A DNA stretch of 64,000 nt from Actinoplanes aureus (GCF_015704865.1 NZ_JADQTO010000021.1:113351-177350), one strand, 5' to 3'; counted from the first letter of the stretch, positions 16,491-25,582 are shown. The notes: a model not told the origin generated them from the letters alone. Program-made: numbers and translations.

Positions 16491-18026
16491 GTGACGTCGC
16501 CCGCAAGCTCGACGAAGTCGTCCGAACTGGCCCGGATCGCGGCGGAGGCGGCCGGCACCAGTTCCGCCTCGGTGCAGTTCACCCTGATCCACGGACCCAT
16601 GAACGGTCACGACGGCCCGTTGCCGTTGACGGTCGAAAGCGCCGATCCGGACAAGGAGGATCCGGACGCCTGGCCGACCGACTTCTGCCACTTCTCCGTC
16701 GCCGGGCTGTCGGTGTCGACGTCGACCTGGCCGTCGGCGATCTCGACGTTCAGCGGCCGGGTGCAGATCGGCCCACCGGAACACACCGGGCGCCGGGACA
16801 CGTACGCGTACTCCGGGCATGCCGTGCCGAATCCCGGCTTCATCCACCAGTCGACCCGCAAGGTGGAAGTCCTGATCACCCTGGGCAACCAGCACTGGTC
16901 CCCGACGTACCGGGAAGCGCTCATGCAGGCGCTGGTCATCGAGAAGCTCACCGGGCTCGCCGCCGAACGCGACGCCCCGGTGCTGCATCTGCACACCCCG
17001 GTCGCCCCGTTCCCGCAGACCCACGTGTCCGAGCGGGGCGACGGGTCCAACGAGCGGCTGCGCGACGCGATCGGGCCCTGCCTGCGGTTCGCGATCGGGG
17101 TTGATCCGACGATGTCCGACGCGCGGCTGGACTTCGAGACGGAACTGGCCGCGCTGGCCGAGGAGTACGGCATCGGCCTCAAACTGGACGACCAGCGATT
17201 GAACCGCGCACGCGGCGAGTGGTTCACGATCCGCGGGTTCGACCGTGAGCGCTATCGCCAGGCGCGCGGCAAGCTGTTCCCCGAGGCGTCGGTGGTGATC
17301 CCCAGACGAGCGATGATCGCGAGCGTCGTCGGTCCCTCTCGGGCCGGGACGACCGCGGCGGCCGTGGCGGCGTTGCGCGCACGAGGCATCGGGGTGCTGG
17401 CGGCGTCGATCTCCAGCATGCGTAAGACGACGTTCATCAACCTGGTGCTGCCGGTCGCCGCCGAGTCCTCCGGGAAGTTCCCGCAGTGGTCGGGCGGCTG
17501 GCTCGAGGCGTTGCCGAGACTGGTCGACTGCGCCGGCCATCGGCCCAGCCTCCCCGACGAGTCCGGCGAAGGCCTGATCGCGGACTGGAAGGTGGCGCTG
17601 AGCCCGGCGATGCGCTGCTCCTATCCGCAGTCGAGTCAGCAGACCGGGGCCACCGCGACCGGCCGGGTGCCGTACCCGATCTGGTTGTGGTGGCAGTTGC
17701 CCTACCGCACGGTCGGCACGCCGGCGCTGCTGACCGAGGTGCAGGCCGCGTTGCAACCGCACACCCGGCGGTGCGAAGTCGCCTACGCCCAGTCGCGGCT
17801 GTGCCGGGGCGACGTCGTCCGGGGCCGGGCGAAGCTGATCGTGATGCTCTCCCAGGAGCACCGCGACCACGCCGCGGTGCAGCGCCTGCTGACCGACGCT
17901 GCGGAGGCGGCGCAGGAGCGCATCCGGGAACGGTTGCCCGCCCTCGGCCATGTCGATGCCGGCCGGGTCCGGCTGCGGTTGTCGCCGCGCGAGCGCTGGC
18001 TCATGTACGCCGGGGCCTCTGCCTGA
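16491..18026 (+). CDS. Unknown soluble protein with possible ACT-like modules, partner of 14396
   Basis: The GTG at 16491 follows GAGG and gives 511 residues. An ATG at 16479, overlapping the preceding gene, is an alternative. No signal peptide or TM segment is seen. Around residues 265-330 the segment ASVVGPSRAGTTAAAVAALR then IGVLAASISSMRKTTFINLV looks like a beta-alpha-beta ACT-type fold. A second similar block (AKLIVMLSQEHRD, then VQRLLTDAAEAAQERIRERL) follows near 455-490. The N-terminus is beta-rich (SVQFTLIHGPMNG, HFSVAGLSVSTSTW). No catalytic motif is recognised. Tight coupling to the 4-TM protein argues for a joint function. Confidence 0.68.
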   Translation: MTSPASSTKSSELARIAAEAAGTSSASVQFTLIHGPMNGHDGPLPLTVESADPDKEDPDAWPTDFCHFSVAGLSVSTSTWPSAISTFSGRVQIGPPEHTGRRDTYAYSGHAVPNPGFIHQSTRKVEVLITLGNQHWSPTYREALMQALVIEKLTGLAAERDAPVLHLHTPVAPFPQTHVSERGDGSNERLRDAIGPCLRFAIGVDPTMSDARLDFETELAALAEEYGIGLKLDDQRLNRARGEWFTIRGFDRERYRQARGKLFPEASVVIPRRAMIASVVGPSRAGTTAAAVAALRARGIGVLAASISSMRKTTFINLVLPVAAESSGKFPQWSGGWLEALPRLVDCAGHRPSLPDESGEGLIADWKVALSPAMRCSYPQSSQQTGATATGRVPYPIWLWWQLPYRTVGTPALLTEVQAALQPHTRRCEVAYAQSRLCRGDVVRGRAKLIVMLSQEHRDHAAVQRLLTDAAEAAQERIRERLPALGHVDAGRVRLRLSPRERWLMYAGASA

Positions 18027-18087
18027 AACGCACTTCCCGGCCGACCGGAGTGGCGGCGTTCGGCCGGTGCCGGCATCGCGCGGCTGG

Positions 18088-18160
18088 TGTTTCCCGGCGG
18101 CCGCGCTGGGGCCGCGACCAGGTGGCCGGCTCGCGCTGGGAGAGCGGAGAACGGGACGCG
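18088..18160 (+). repeat. Dispersed palindromic repeat, copy C (partial)
   Basis: GTGTTTCCCGGCGGCCGCGC followed by TCGCGCTGGGAGAGCGG matches the first half of copies A and B near 9.8 and 10.2 kb. The second half diverges. It lies directly upstream of the truncated MBL-fold remnant and may mark a rearrangement point. Confidence 0.6.
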
Positions 18161-18169
18161 CCTCGCGCG

Positions 18170-18448
18170 GTGCCCACCACCGACCCACAGCTCTACATGG
18201 GCGTCGAGCGCATCGACATCGCCCTCGGTCACTTCCACCTCGACCACGTCGTCGGGCTGAGCTACCTCGACGCGCTGGATCCCGCCGTCGAGCGGCACGT
18301 GTGGGGTCCCGGCGCATGGTTGTACGGCCGGGACACCCGCGCCATCGTGGAACAGCTCACCGGCACACGAAGCTCGTGGCGGGAGCCTCGCCCCTGCTGC
18401 ACGAAGCTTGGACTGGGCGTGGATCTCCGGTGCTGGCCGGCTCAGTGA
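18170..18448 (+). pseudogene. Internal fragment of a metallo-beta-lactamase-fold hydrolase
   Basis: The frame that ends at TGA 18446-18448 contains VERIDIALGHFHLDHVVGLS, which carries the HxHxDH zinc motif of the MBL superfamily, followed by YLDALDPAVERHVWGPGAWL. The strand-loop preceding the motif (normally about 50 residues with a GxG turn) is missing. The 3' part ends after about 35 further residues instead of about 150. Both ends are lost. Copy C of the dispersed repeat lies just upstream. Confidence 0.65.
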
Positions 18449-19192
18449 TCACTGCCGCCGGAAGACACCGGTCAGCCCGGCGATCGGCATCGCGGCGAGT
18501 GCCCAGCCAGCGAGGGTGTAGCCGGTTGCCCACCACGCGGCGTCGTCTATGGCGATGAATCGGGATCGTTCCCCCAGACTGGCGCCAGGGATCAGCAGGT
18601 CAGCCGTGTAACGAGCGCTGTCGAACTGCTGGGCAGGGCTGACATCCTTGGCAGGGACTATCCGGCGCCGCCGGTGGTCATGCCGTCGGCATTGATGGCG
18701 GGCCCGCCCTGGTTGCTGAACCGGCCGCCGGTGCAGATCAGCTGGCCGCCGATGTGCGCGCCCAGCAGCTTGACCTCACCGGTGGCGCAGAATCCGTCGT
18801 TGAGCTCGAGTCCCCCCGAGTCGTCAGTGAGTCCGCCGAGAGGCCACCGATGTGGCAGCCGGTCAGCACGATGTTGACCGCCTGCGCGTTCAACATGATC
18901 GGTTTTCGATGAAGCAGTCGGCCAGATAAAGAGGCCTCGTCAAAATGGCTGCCTCCAGGTCGAGATGACCGAGGACACGTGCACCGGCGAGCCGGATAGG
19001 CCGATGACTCCATTGGTCCGAACCGATGGGAGCGGTGACCAGGTCCAGCAGCGTTGAAGCTTCGACAGTTCGGCACGAATTCCACTTGAGTCCGTCCGCA
19101 GCGTCGATCCGCTTCCCCGGATCGGGCCAGAGATCGACCGCCTCACCGCGGAGCATGCGTTCACGACGATCCCCTGCCGCGTTGTCCTTCAT
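18449..19192 (-). pseudogene. Membrane-associated oxidoreductase/pentapeptide-like gene, multiply frameshifted and internally deleted
   Basis: From ATG 19192 the minus strand encodes MKDNAAGDRRERMLRGEAVD and then a right-handed beta-helix-like segment (IRLAGARVLGHLDLEAAILT, LYLADCFIE) that stops at 18890. A second frame continues with PIMLNAQAVNIVLTGCHIGG. A third continues with EVKLLGAHIGGQLICTGGRF and ends at about 18662. A last frame gives ARYTADLLIPGASLGERSRF then WALAAMPIAGLTGVFRR, a C-terminal TM helix, to stop 18449. The order matches large membrane-associated oxidoreductase-like actinobacterial proteins, with the middle removed. At least three frame changes make it a pseudogene. Confidence 0.7.
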
Positions 19193-19283
19193 GGCCTTCC
19201 CGGTCTGCCGTGCGCCGTCTTGAGGCCACCGTGTGGGAAGAACTCCGAGGTTGATGACAGGTAGTCGACACGGGACCGGTTCT

Positions 19284-19320
19284 CTGCTACTCGTGCCGGC
19301 CGGACCGGCACGAGTAGCAG
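19284..19320. terminator. Strong terminator hairpin after the MMPL gene
   Basis: CTGCTACTCGTGCCGG (19284-19299) and CCGGCACGAGTAGCAG (19305-19320) make a perfect 16-bp stem with a 5-base loop. It lies 10 bases beyond the stop of the MMPL gene on the minus strand. Confidence 0.85.
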
Positions 19321-19329
19321 CTCGGCGCG

Positions 19330-21528
19330 CTAGCGGCCCGCACCCACCGGCTCGGGCATCGCCGGCGGTACGTCCGGCACCACATCCCGCAACCGCTCCC
19401 CCTCCACATCGACATTCGGCAGCAGCCGGTCCAGCCACCGAGGCAGCGCCCACGCGCGCCGGCCGAGCAGCGCCATCACCGCGGGCACGATGGTCATCCG
19501 GACCACGAACGCGTCGAGCAGGATGGCCGCGGCCAGCGCGAACCCGATCGATTTGATCAGTGGATCCGGCGCCAGGATGAAGCCGGCGAACACGCTGATC
19601 ATGATAATCGCCGCGGCCGTGACCACCCGGGCGCCGTGTGCGTAGCCGACGGTCACCGCACGGGTCGGCGGCGCGCCGTGCACGTGTTCCTCGCGCATCC
19701 GGCTGACCAGGAACACCTCGTAGTCCATCGCCAGGCCGAACACGATGCCGATCAGGATCACCGGGAGCAGGCTGACGATCGGCCCGGTCTGGTCCACCCC
19801 GATCAGCTCGGCCAGCCAGCCCCACTGGAAGACCGCCACGACCGCGCCGAAGGTGGCGACCACGGACAGCAGGAACCCGGCGATCGCTTTCAGCGGCACC
19901 AGCACCGACCGGAACAGCACGGTGAGCAGCAGGAAGGCCAAAACAACAATCACAGCGAGGTACGGCAGCAGCGCGTCACCCATCTTCGCGGCGATGTCGA
20001 TCGTCACCGCCGTCGTACCGGTAACCGACAGATCCGCGCCGGTACTCTCCCGCAGCCCCGCGTCGGCGTCCCGGATGGCGTGCACGAGGTCGGTGGTCTC
20101 GGTGCTGTCCGGCGCGCTGGCCGGGACCACCTGCAGCATCGCGGTGTCGCCGGCCGGGTTGAACGTCGGCGGGCTGACCGACACCACACCGGGCAGGTCG
20201 GTGATCGTGTCGGCCGCCGCGGTCGCCGCCGCCTTAGGGTCCGTGCTGCCCACGGCGTCGACCACGACCAGCAGCGGCCCGTTGTAGCCGGCCCCGAATC
20301 CGTCGGTCACCAGGTCGTACGCCTTGCGCTGGGTGGTGTCTGGCCCGGCCATGTTGTCGCCGGGCAGGCCCAACCGCAGGTCCAGTGCCGGGACCGCGAT
20401 CAGCAGCAACCCGGCGACCGCGGTGACCACGGTTAGCACCGGCCGGCGGGTGATCGCCCGGGCCCATCGCAGGCTCAGCGTCGGCCGTTCGCCGTCCGCC
20501 TCGATATCCCGGGTGCGCCCGCCGCGCCCGGTGATCCGCCGCCCGGCGAAACCGACCAGCGCCGGCAACAGGGTGAGCGCGATGAGCACGGCCACCGCGA
20601 CCGCGCCGGCCGCGGCCAGGCCCATCTCGGTCAGCACCGGGATGTTCACCACCGCCAGCGCGGTCAGCGCGACCAGCACGGTGAGCCCGGCGAACGTGAC
20701 CGCGGACCCGGCGGTGCCGACCGCGCGCCCGGCCGCCTCCGCGCCGGTCCGGCCCACGGCCAGTTCGTGCCGGTATCGCGACACGATGAACAGGGCGTAG
20801 TCGATGCTGACCGCGATGCCCAGCATCAGCGCCAGCGTGGACGTGCTGCTGCTCAGGTCGAAGAAGCCGGACGCCAGCTGGATGCCGGCCATCGTGGCGG
20901 CCACCCCCAGGAACGCGGTGAGCAGCGGCAACCCGGCCGCGACGAGCGAGCCGAAGGTGATGGTCAGCACGACGGCGGCGACGCCGAAGCCGATCACTTC
21001 GCTGAGACCCTGCTCCGGCTCGGTCTGCAGGGCGTCGCCACCGGCCTCCACGGTCAGCCCGGCGTCACGGCCGGTTTCCGCGGCCGCCAGCAGCGCCTCC
21101 CGGTCGGCCTCCTCCACCTCGGGAGCCGGCACCCGGAACGCGACCTGCGCGTACGCGATCGTGCCTTCGGGGTTGATCGTGCCTTGCAGCGGATCGCTCA
21201 CCTCGGCGACCTGCGGCCCGGTGCGCAGGGCCGCGACGGTACGGTCGACCGCCGCCCGGTTCTGCGGGTCGGTGAGCTTCTCGCCGGCTGGCGCGGCGAA
21301 CACCACCCGGGCCGCGGCACCGCTCGCCGGCGACTCGCCGAAGCGCTCGCCCAGCAGGTCCTGTGCCTGTTGCGCCTCGGTGCCGGGAATGGTGAAGTCA
21401 TCGGAGGTCGGCCCGGACAGCGTGGCGGCGCCCACGCCGAGCAGCCCCAGGACGGCGAGCCAGATCGCGAGGACCAGCTTGCGCCGGTGGAAGCTGAGCC
21501 GGCCGAGCCGGTACAGATAGGTAGCCAT
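19330..21528 (-). CDS. MMPL/RND family membrane transporter
   Basis: The ATG at 21528 (MATYLYRLGRLSFHRRKLVL) is preceded by GGGGGAA and gives 732 residues; the longer open frame upstream is not protein-like. The layout is one TM helix, a large extracellular loop (about 40-190), six TM helices with the SSD-like GIAVSIDYALFIVSRYRHEL segment, a cytoplasmic loop, a second TM and extracellular loop, and a final helix block with GLAMDYEVFLVSRMREE. Paired D-Y in TM4 and TM10 are the proton-relay residues of this family. MMPL proteins export lipids or drugs. It is divergent from a two-component system that probably controls it. Confidence 0.93.
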   Translation of the reverse strand: MATYLYRLGRLSFHRRKLVLAIWLAVLGLLGVGAATLSGPTSDDFTIPGTEAQQAQDLLGERFGESPASGAAARVVFAAPAGEKLTDPQNRAAVDRTVAALRTGPQVAEVSDPLQGTINPEGTIAYAQVAFRVPAPEVEEADREALLAAAETGRDAGLTVEAGGDALQTEPEQGLSEVIGFGVAAVVLTITFGSLVAAGLPLLTAFLGVAATMAGIQLASGFFDLSSSTSTLALMLGIAVSIDYALFIVSRYRHELAVGRTGAEAAGRAVGTAGSAVTFAGLTVLVALTALAVVNIPVLTEMGLAAAGAVAVAVLIALTLLPALVGFAGRRITGRGGRTRDIEADGERPTLSLRWARAITRRPVLTVVTAVAGLLLIAVPALDLRLGLPGDNMAGPDTTQRKAYDLVTDGFGAGYNGPLLVVVDAVGSTDPKAAATAAADTITDLPGVVSVSPPTFNPAGDTAMLQVVPASAPDSTETTDLVHAIRDADAGLRESTGADLSVTGTTAVTIDIAAKMGDALLPYLAVIVVLAFLLLTVLFRSVLVPLKAIAGFLLSVVATFGAVVAVFQWGWLAELIGVDQTGPIVSLLPVILIGIVFGLAMDYEVFLVSRMREEHVHGAPPTRAVTVGYAHGARVVTAAAIIMISVFAGFILAPDPLIKSIGFALAAAILLDAFVVRMTIVPAVMALLGRRAWALPRWLDRLLPNVDVEGERLRDVVPDVPPAMPEPVGAGR

Positions 21529-21701
21529 CGGTTCCCCCGAGCTGCCGGTGTCATTGACTGCTCCACCGTTGCGAAACGCGGGCCGGAAGTCGTCGTCCAG
21601 GCAGAGACAGTCGCGTACCACGGTTGCGGTATCCGGTGCCGCGGCCGGTACCACGACGAGAGGACGCCACCGGGTCACGGCCGCGCGTAGGGTCGGCGGT
21701 G

Positions 21702-23405
21702 ATGGACACAACCGAGGGGCACTTGATCGGGCGCTGGCGGATGATCGCCGAGCGCCCGCTGCTGGTGGACTTCCTACTCGCTCTGGTCCTGGCCGCCGCG
21801 GTGTTCAAGGCGGCGCTGCCGGAGTCCACTCACCGGCCGACCGGCTGGGACGTACTGATCGCGGTGGTGGCGTTCGTGGCGGTGATGGGCCGCCGGCGGC
21901 GGCCGATGACCGCGCTCGCGATCGCCACCACGGCCACCGCCGTCGCCGTGGTGCAGGAGGTCCGCAATCCCGGACTGATCGTGGCGCTGGGCGTGATCAC
22001 CTACTCAATCGCCGCGCACACCGACCGGCGGCGCGGCTGGACGTGCGCGGTGGCCGCGTCGTCGGTCGTCTACCTGACCGTGGTGCTGCTCAACCGCGAC
22101 GTCTGGCTACGACCTGACGTGCTCGGTCTGTTCGCGTGGGTCTTCCTGGCCGCCGCGGTGGGCGACGCGGCCCGCTCGCACCGGGCGTACGTCCGGGAGG
22201 TCGAGGAGCGCGCCCGCCGCGCCGAGCACAGCCGCGAGGAGGAGGCTCGCCGCCGGGTCACCGAGGAGCGGCTCCGCATCGCCCGGGAGCTGCACGACGT
22301 GGTGGCACACCACATCGCGGTGATCAACGTGCAGGCCGGCGCGGCCACCCACATCCTCCAGCGCAGCCCCGAGCAGGTGGCGCCGGCGCTGACCCACATC
22401 CGGGAGGCGTCGAACAACGTGCTCTCCGAGATCCAGTCCGTGGTGGGCGTGCTGCGCACCCCGGACGATCCGGCCGACACCGAGCCGGCGCCCGGCCTGG
22501 AGCGGCTGCCCGAGCTGCTGGCAGGCCTGGAAGCCGCCGGCTTACCGGTGGAGTTCCGGCAGCTCGGCGATCCCGGGGAACTGCCGGTGGTGGCCGACCT
22601 CGCGGCGTACCGGATCGCGCAGGAAGCGCTGACGAACGCGTACAAGCATGGCCACGGCGCCGCCGGGCTCACCGTGCGGCACACCTCGGAAGCGGTGGAG
22701 ATCGAGGTGGTCAACCGGGTGCCCGCGGGCGCACCCGCGGCAAGCTCCGGATACGGACTGATCGGCATGCGCGAGCGCGCCACGTCCGCGGACGGCACCT
22801 TCACCGCAGGGGTCGTCGAGGGTGAGTTCCGCGTCCATGCCGTGTTGCCGGCCGGTGTGCCGGCTCCGGCGTCCGGGTGCGGCCATCGGCCCCGCGACCG
22901 CTCACGGACGGCCAGTGCGCTCCAGGACCTCGTGGCCGGCCATCTGGCCTCGATCAACGAGCAGACCCGGGCGGCCCTGCTGGTGACGCCGTCGCTCACC
23001 CAGGTCCACCAGACATCGGACGGCATGCTCAGCGAGATGCAGTCGGTCATGCGTCTGCTGCGCGGCGCCGGCGAACCGGCCGGCGCCGAGGCGGCGCCCG
23101 GCCTGGACCGGTTGCCGGAGCTGCTGGCACGGCTGGCGGCTGCCGGCATCGTGGTGGAACACCAGGTCCTCGGCAAGCCACAGCGGCTGCCCGCGGTGGC
23201 GGACCAGGAGGCGTTTCGGATCGTCGGAGCGGCCCTCGCCGGCGTGCGCGCGGCCCGCCTGACCGAGCGGTACCGGCCGGGCGCGGTGGAGATCGAGGTG
23301 GTGAGCACTGCCGGAGACGACTTCCGGGTGCATGCGGTGCTGCCTATTGAGGAACCGGCGTCCGAATTCGACACCGTGCCGGATGGCCGGGTGCGGTCGG
23401 CGTGA
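21702..23405 (+). CDS. NarL-type sensor histidine kinase with duplicated, degenerate second kinase half
   Basis: The ATG at 21702 gives 567 residues. Residues 20-155 contain about five TM helices, and 160-195 a coiled coil. The HisKA_3 site is ARELHDVVAHH with phospho-His198. The ATPase N-box is QEALTNAYKH (308-317) and the G-box GYGLIGMRER. After residue 390 the kinase core is repeated: 407-548 mirror about 196-383 (LSEIQSVVGVLR/LSEMQSVMRLLR, GLERLPELLAGLEAAG/GLDRLPELLARLAAAG, FRVHAVLP twice). In the copy the phospho-His is Gln (ALQDLVAGH), the N-box Asn is lost (QEAFRIVGAAL) and the G-box is deleted. It is GTGA-coupled to the response regulator. The normal family length is about 390-400. 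Confidence 0.93.
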   Translation: MDTTEGHLIGRWRMIAERPLLVDFLLALVLAAAVFKAALPESTHRPTGWDVLIAVVAFVAVMGRRRRPMTALAIATTATAVAVVQEVRNPGLIVALGVITYSIAAHTDRRRGWTCAVAASSVVYLTVVLLNRDVWLRPDVLGLFAWVFLAAAVGDAARSHRAYVREVEERARRAEHSREEEARRRVTEERLRIARELHDVVAHHIAVINVQAGAATHILQRSPEQVAPALTHIREASNNVLSEIQSVVGVLRTPDDPADTEPAPGLERLPELLAGLEAAGLPVEFRQLGDPGELPVVADLAAYRIAQEALTNAYKHGHGAAGLTVRHTSEAVEIEVVNRVPAGAPAASSGYGLIGMRERATSADGTFTAGVVEGEFRVHAVLPAGVPAPASGCGHRPRDRSRTASALQDLVAGHLASINEQTRAALLVTPSLTQVHQTSDGMLSEMQSVMRLLRGAGEPAGAEAAPGLDRLPELLARLAAAGIVVEHQVLGKPQRLPAVADQEAFRIVGAALAGVRAARLTERYRPGAVEIEVVSTAGDDFRVHAVLPIEEPASEFDTVPDGRVRSA

Positions 23406-24082
23406 CGATCCGGGTGCTGCTCGCCGACGACCAGGCGCTGATCCGGGCCGGCTTCCGCATGATCATCGATTCGGAGCCGGGCTTCGAGGTGGTCGCCGAG
23501 GCCACCGACGGCCGTGAGGCGCTGGGCCTGGCTCGTACGAGCCGGGCGGACGTGATCCTGATGGACATCCGGATGCCGCACATGGACGGCCTGGAGGCGA
23601 CCCGGCGGATCGGCGCGGACGACGACCTGGCCGGTGTCCGGGTACTGGTGCTGACCACGTTCGAGAACGACGACAACGTGGTCCTGGCGCTGCAGGCCGG
23701 CGCGAGCGGGTTCCTCGGCAAGAGCGTGGAGCCGGCGGACCTGCTGCACGCCATCCGGGTGGTGGCCGGCGGCGAGGCGCTGCTGTCGCCGCGGGCCACC
23801 CGGGCTCTGGTCGGCCGGTTCCTCGACCACCTCCGACCGGTGAGCCCGCCGGCGCCGGCACTGGACGAGCTCACCGAGCGGGAACGCGAGGTCCTGGTGC
23901 TAGTCGCCCACGGGCTGTCGAACAACGACATCGCGGGCCGGATCCATGTGTCGCCGCTGACTGCGAAGACCCACGTCAACCGGGCGATGACCAAGCTGGG
24001 CGTCCGGGATCGCGCCCAGCTCGTGGTCATCGCGTACCAATGTGGTCTGGTCCGGCCGGGCGACGCCCTGCCGGAAGCCTGA
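23402..24082 (+). CDS. LuxR/NarL family response regulator
   Basis: The GTG at 23402 overlaps the kinase stop by 4 bases, giving 226 residues. The receiver domain has LLADDQALIRAG with the acidic pair, the phospho-acceptor Asp in VILMDIRMPHMDGLEAT (about residue 58), the Thr in VLVLTTFEND and Lys in FLGKSVEP. The C-terminal LuxR helix-turn-helix has LTEREREVLVLVAHGLSNND and TAKTHVNRAMTKLG. It is the partner of the unusual histidine kinase and probably regulates the divergent MMPL gene. Confidence 0.95.
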   Translation: MTIRVLLADDQALIRAGFRMIIDSEPGFEVVAEATDGREALGLARTSRADVILMDIRMPHMDGLEATRRIGADDDLAGVRVLVLTTFENDDNVVLALQAGASGFLGKSVEPADLLHAIRVVAGGEALLSPRATRALVGRFLDHLRPVSPPAPALDELTEREREVLVLVAHGLSNNDIAGRIHVSPLTAKTHVNRAMTKLGVRDRAQLVVIAYQCGLVRPGDALPEA

Positions 24083-24088
24083 CCGGGG

Positions 24089-25582
24089 TCAGGAGGTGCG
24101 GCGGAATGTGGCGTCGGCGCGCCCGGCGGCGGTGGTGATGGGGTCAATCCGCAGGACGTAGTTGCTGTGCCGGATGTAGCGATCGGGGAAGTTGTACGAC
24201 TGGAACGACGACCACGCCGCGTCGGCCAGCCCGGCGACCTGGCGGAAGGTGGCGTCCTGCCGGAACGTCGCCGACCCGGTGTTCGGCTCGAGCCTGAGCA
24301 CGTAGTTGTTGTGCCTCAGGTAGTGGCCGGGGAAGTTCACCGACTCGAACGACACGGCGCCGCTGTCGGCCAGGCCGGGCACGACCCGGAACTGGGCGTC
24401 CAGCGCCGGGCTCACGTTCGGGTCGATGCGGGTGGCGTAGGACTGGTGGCGTACGTAGCGGTCCGGGAAGTTGTAGGACTGCAACCGCTGAACGGTGACC
24501 GCGCCCGGGTTGCCGAGTTCGCCGGACGGGCCGGGCAGGACCGTCGCGGTGGAGACCGGGGTGCCCAGGTGCGGCGTACCGTCCGGGTTCCAGGCGATCC
24601 GCTGGGCGCGGCTGGTGCGGGTGGTGCCGCAGCCCTGCGAGGCCGAGTCGTTGGCGTGGTAGACGATCCAGTCCTCGGTGCCGTCGGGCGATTTGAAGAA
24701 GCTGTGGTGGGCCGGGCCGAACACGCCGTTGGCGTCGCTGCGCTGGAACAGCGGGTTGGCGAGCTTGGTCCATGAGCCGCGGCTGAGCGGGTCGGATCCG
24801 GTGAGCTCGAGCGCTCCGATCTTGTAGTCCGGGGTGCCGCAGTAGCTCGCCGAGTAGGTCATGAACGTGCGGCCGTTGCGCTGCAGCACGTACGGGCCTT
24901 CGTTGACCGGGTTGCCCTGCCGTTCCCAGGCGAGGGTCGGCTCGGAGATCAGCGAGCCGAGGGCCGCGGGCGTCCACGGGTTGGTCAGCCGGCTGATGTA
25001 GAGGCTCTGCAGGCCGCCGTTCTCGAAGCCGACGTTGTTGTTGAAGGCGGAGAACACGAAGTAGTTGACCCCACCGACGGTCATCACGCTGCCGTCGATC
25101 GACCAGCCGTTGTTCGGCATCAGCACGAGCGCGCCCTTGTAGGTGTAGGGCCCCATCGGATCGGTGCCGGCGCTTTCCAGTACGTGCTGGCGCTGCCCGC
25201 CGCAGCAGGCGGACGGGCCGGCCGAGTAGTACAGGTACCAGCGCTGACCGCTGGGCCCGTTGAGCAGGTGCAGGCTCGGCGCCCACATGTTCGACACCGC
25301 GTTCGGCTGCGACATCGTGAACACGGTCGTCTCCGGCGCGGTGCGCAGTCCGGCGACGGTGGCCGACTTGCGGATGTAGATGCGGCCGGTCCAGGTCGTC
25401 GCGGCGTAGTAGTAGCTGCCGTTGTAGAAGCCCATCCACGGATCGGCGCTGTTGGGCGCGCCGACGACGGGGTTCTGGAACGAGGCGCCGGGTGCGGCGC
25501 CGGCCGGGGTCGGGGCGGCCCCCACCGTCACGATGAGAGCGAGGGTGGTCAGCAACGCGGTGACCATGCTTCGCATACGCAT
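24089..25582 (-). CDS. Secreted GH43 arabinanase/arabinofuranosidase with CBM42 (AbfB) domain
   Basis: The 497-residue protein has a signal peptide cut after PAGAA. A five-bladed GH43 domain follows with the catalytic triad: base D47 (NSADPWM), pKa modulator D163 (SIDGSV) and acid E228 (NEGPYV). From about 365 there are three AbfB-type repeats: YNFPDRYVRHQSYATRID, VNFPGHYLRHNNYVLRLE and YNFPDRYIRHSNYVLRID, the CBM42 arabinose-binding trefoil. It is extracellular and probably releases arabinose from arabinan or arabinoxylan side chains. It is divergent from a second GH43 gene and shares an intergenic region with LacI-type operators. Confidence 0.9.
   Translation of the reverse strand: MRMRSMVTALLTTLALIVTVGAAPTPAGAAPGASFQNPVVGAPNSADPWMGFYNGSYYYAATTWTGRIYIRKSATVAGLRTAPETTVFTMSQPNAVSNMWAPSLHLLNGPSGQRWYLYYSAGPSACCGGQRQHVLESAGTDPMGPYTYKGALVLMPNNGWSIDGSVMTVGGVNYFVFSAFNNNVGFENGGLQSLYISRLTNPWTPAALGSLISEPTLAWERQGNPVNEGPYVLQRNGRTFMTYSASYCGTPDYKIGALELTGSDPLSRGSWTKLANPLFQRSDANGVFGPAHHSFFKSPDGTEDWIVYHANDSASQGCGTTRTSRAQRIAWNPDGTPHLGTPVSTATVLPGPSGELGNPGAVTVQRLQSYNFPDRYVRHQSYATRIDPNVSPALDAQFRVVPGLADSGAVSFESVNFPGHYLRHNNYVLRLEPNTGSATFRQDATFRQVAGLADAAWSSFQSYNFPDRYIRHSNYVLRIDPITTAAGRADATFRRTS

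Noticed and set aside
15987..18317. 776-codon minus-strand open frame across the unknown two-gene system
   Set aside because: Arg/Gly/Pro-rich shadow translation without start signals. The plus-strand frames have TM helices and coupled starts.
22070..23830. 586-codon minus-strand open frame antisense to the histidine kinase
   Set aside because: Low-complexity Ser/Arg/Ala translation spanning two genes; no domain.
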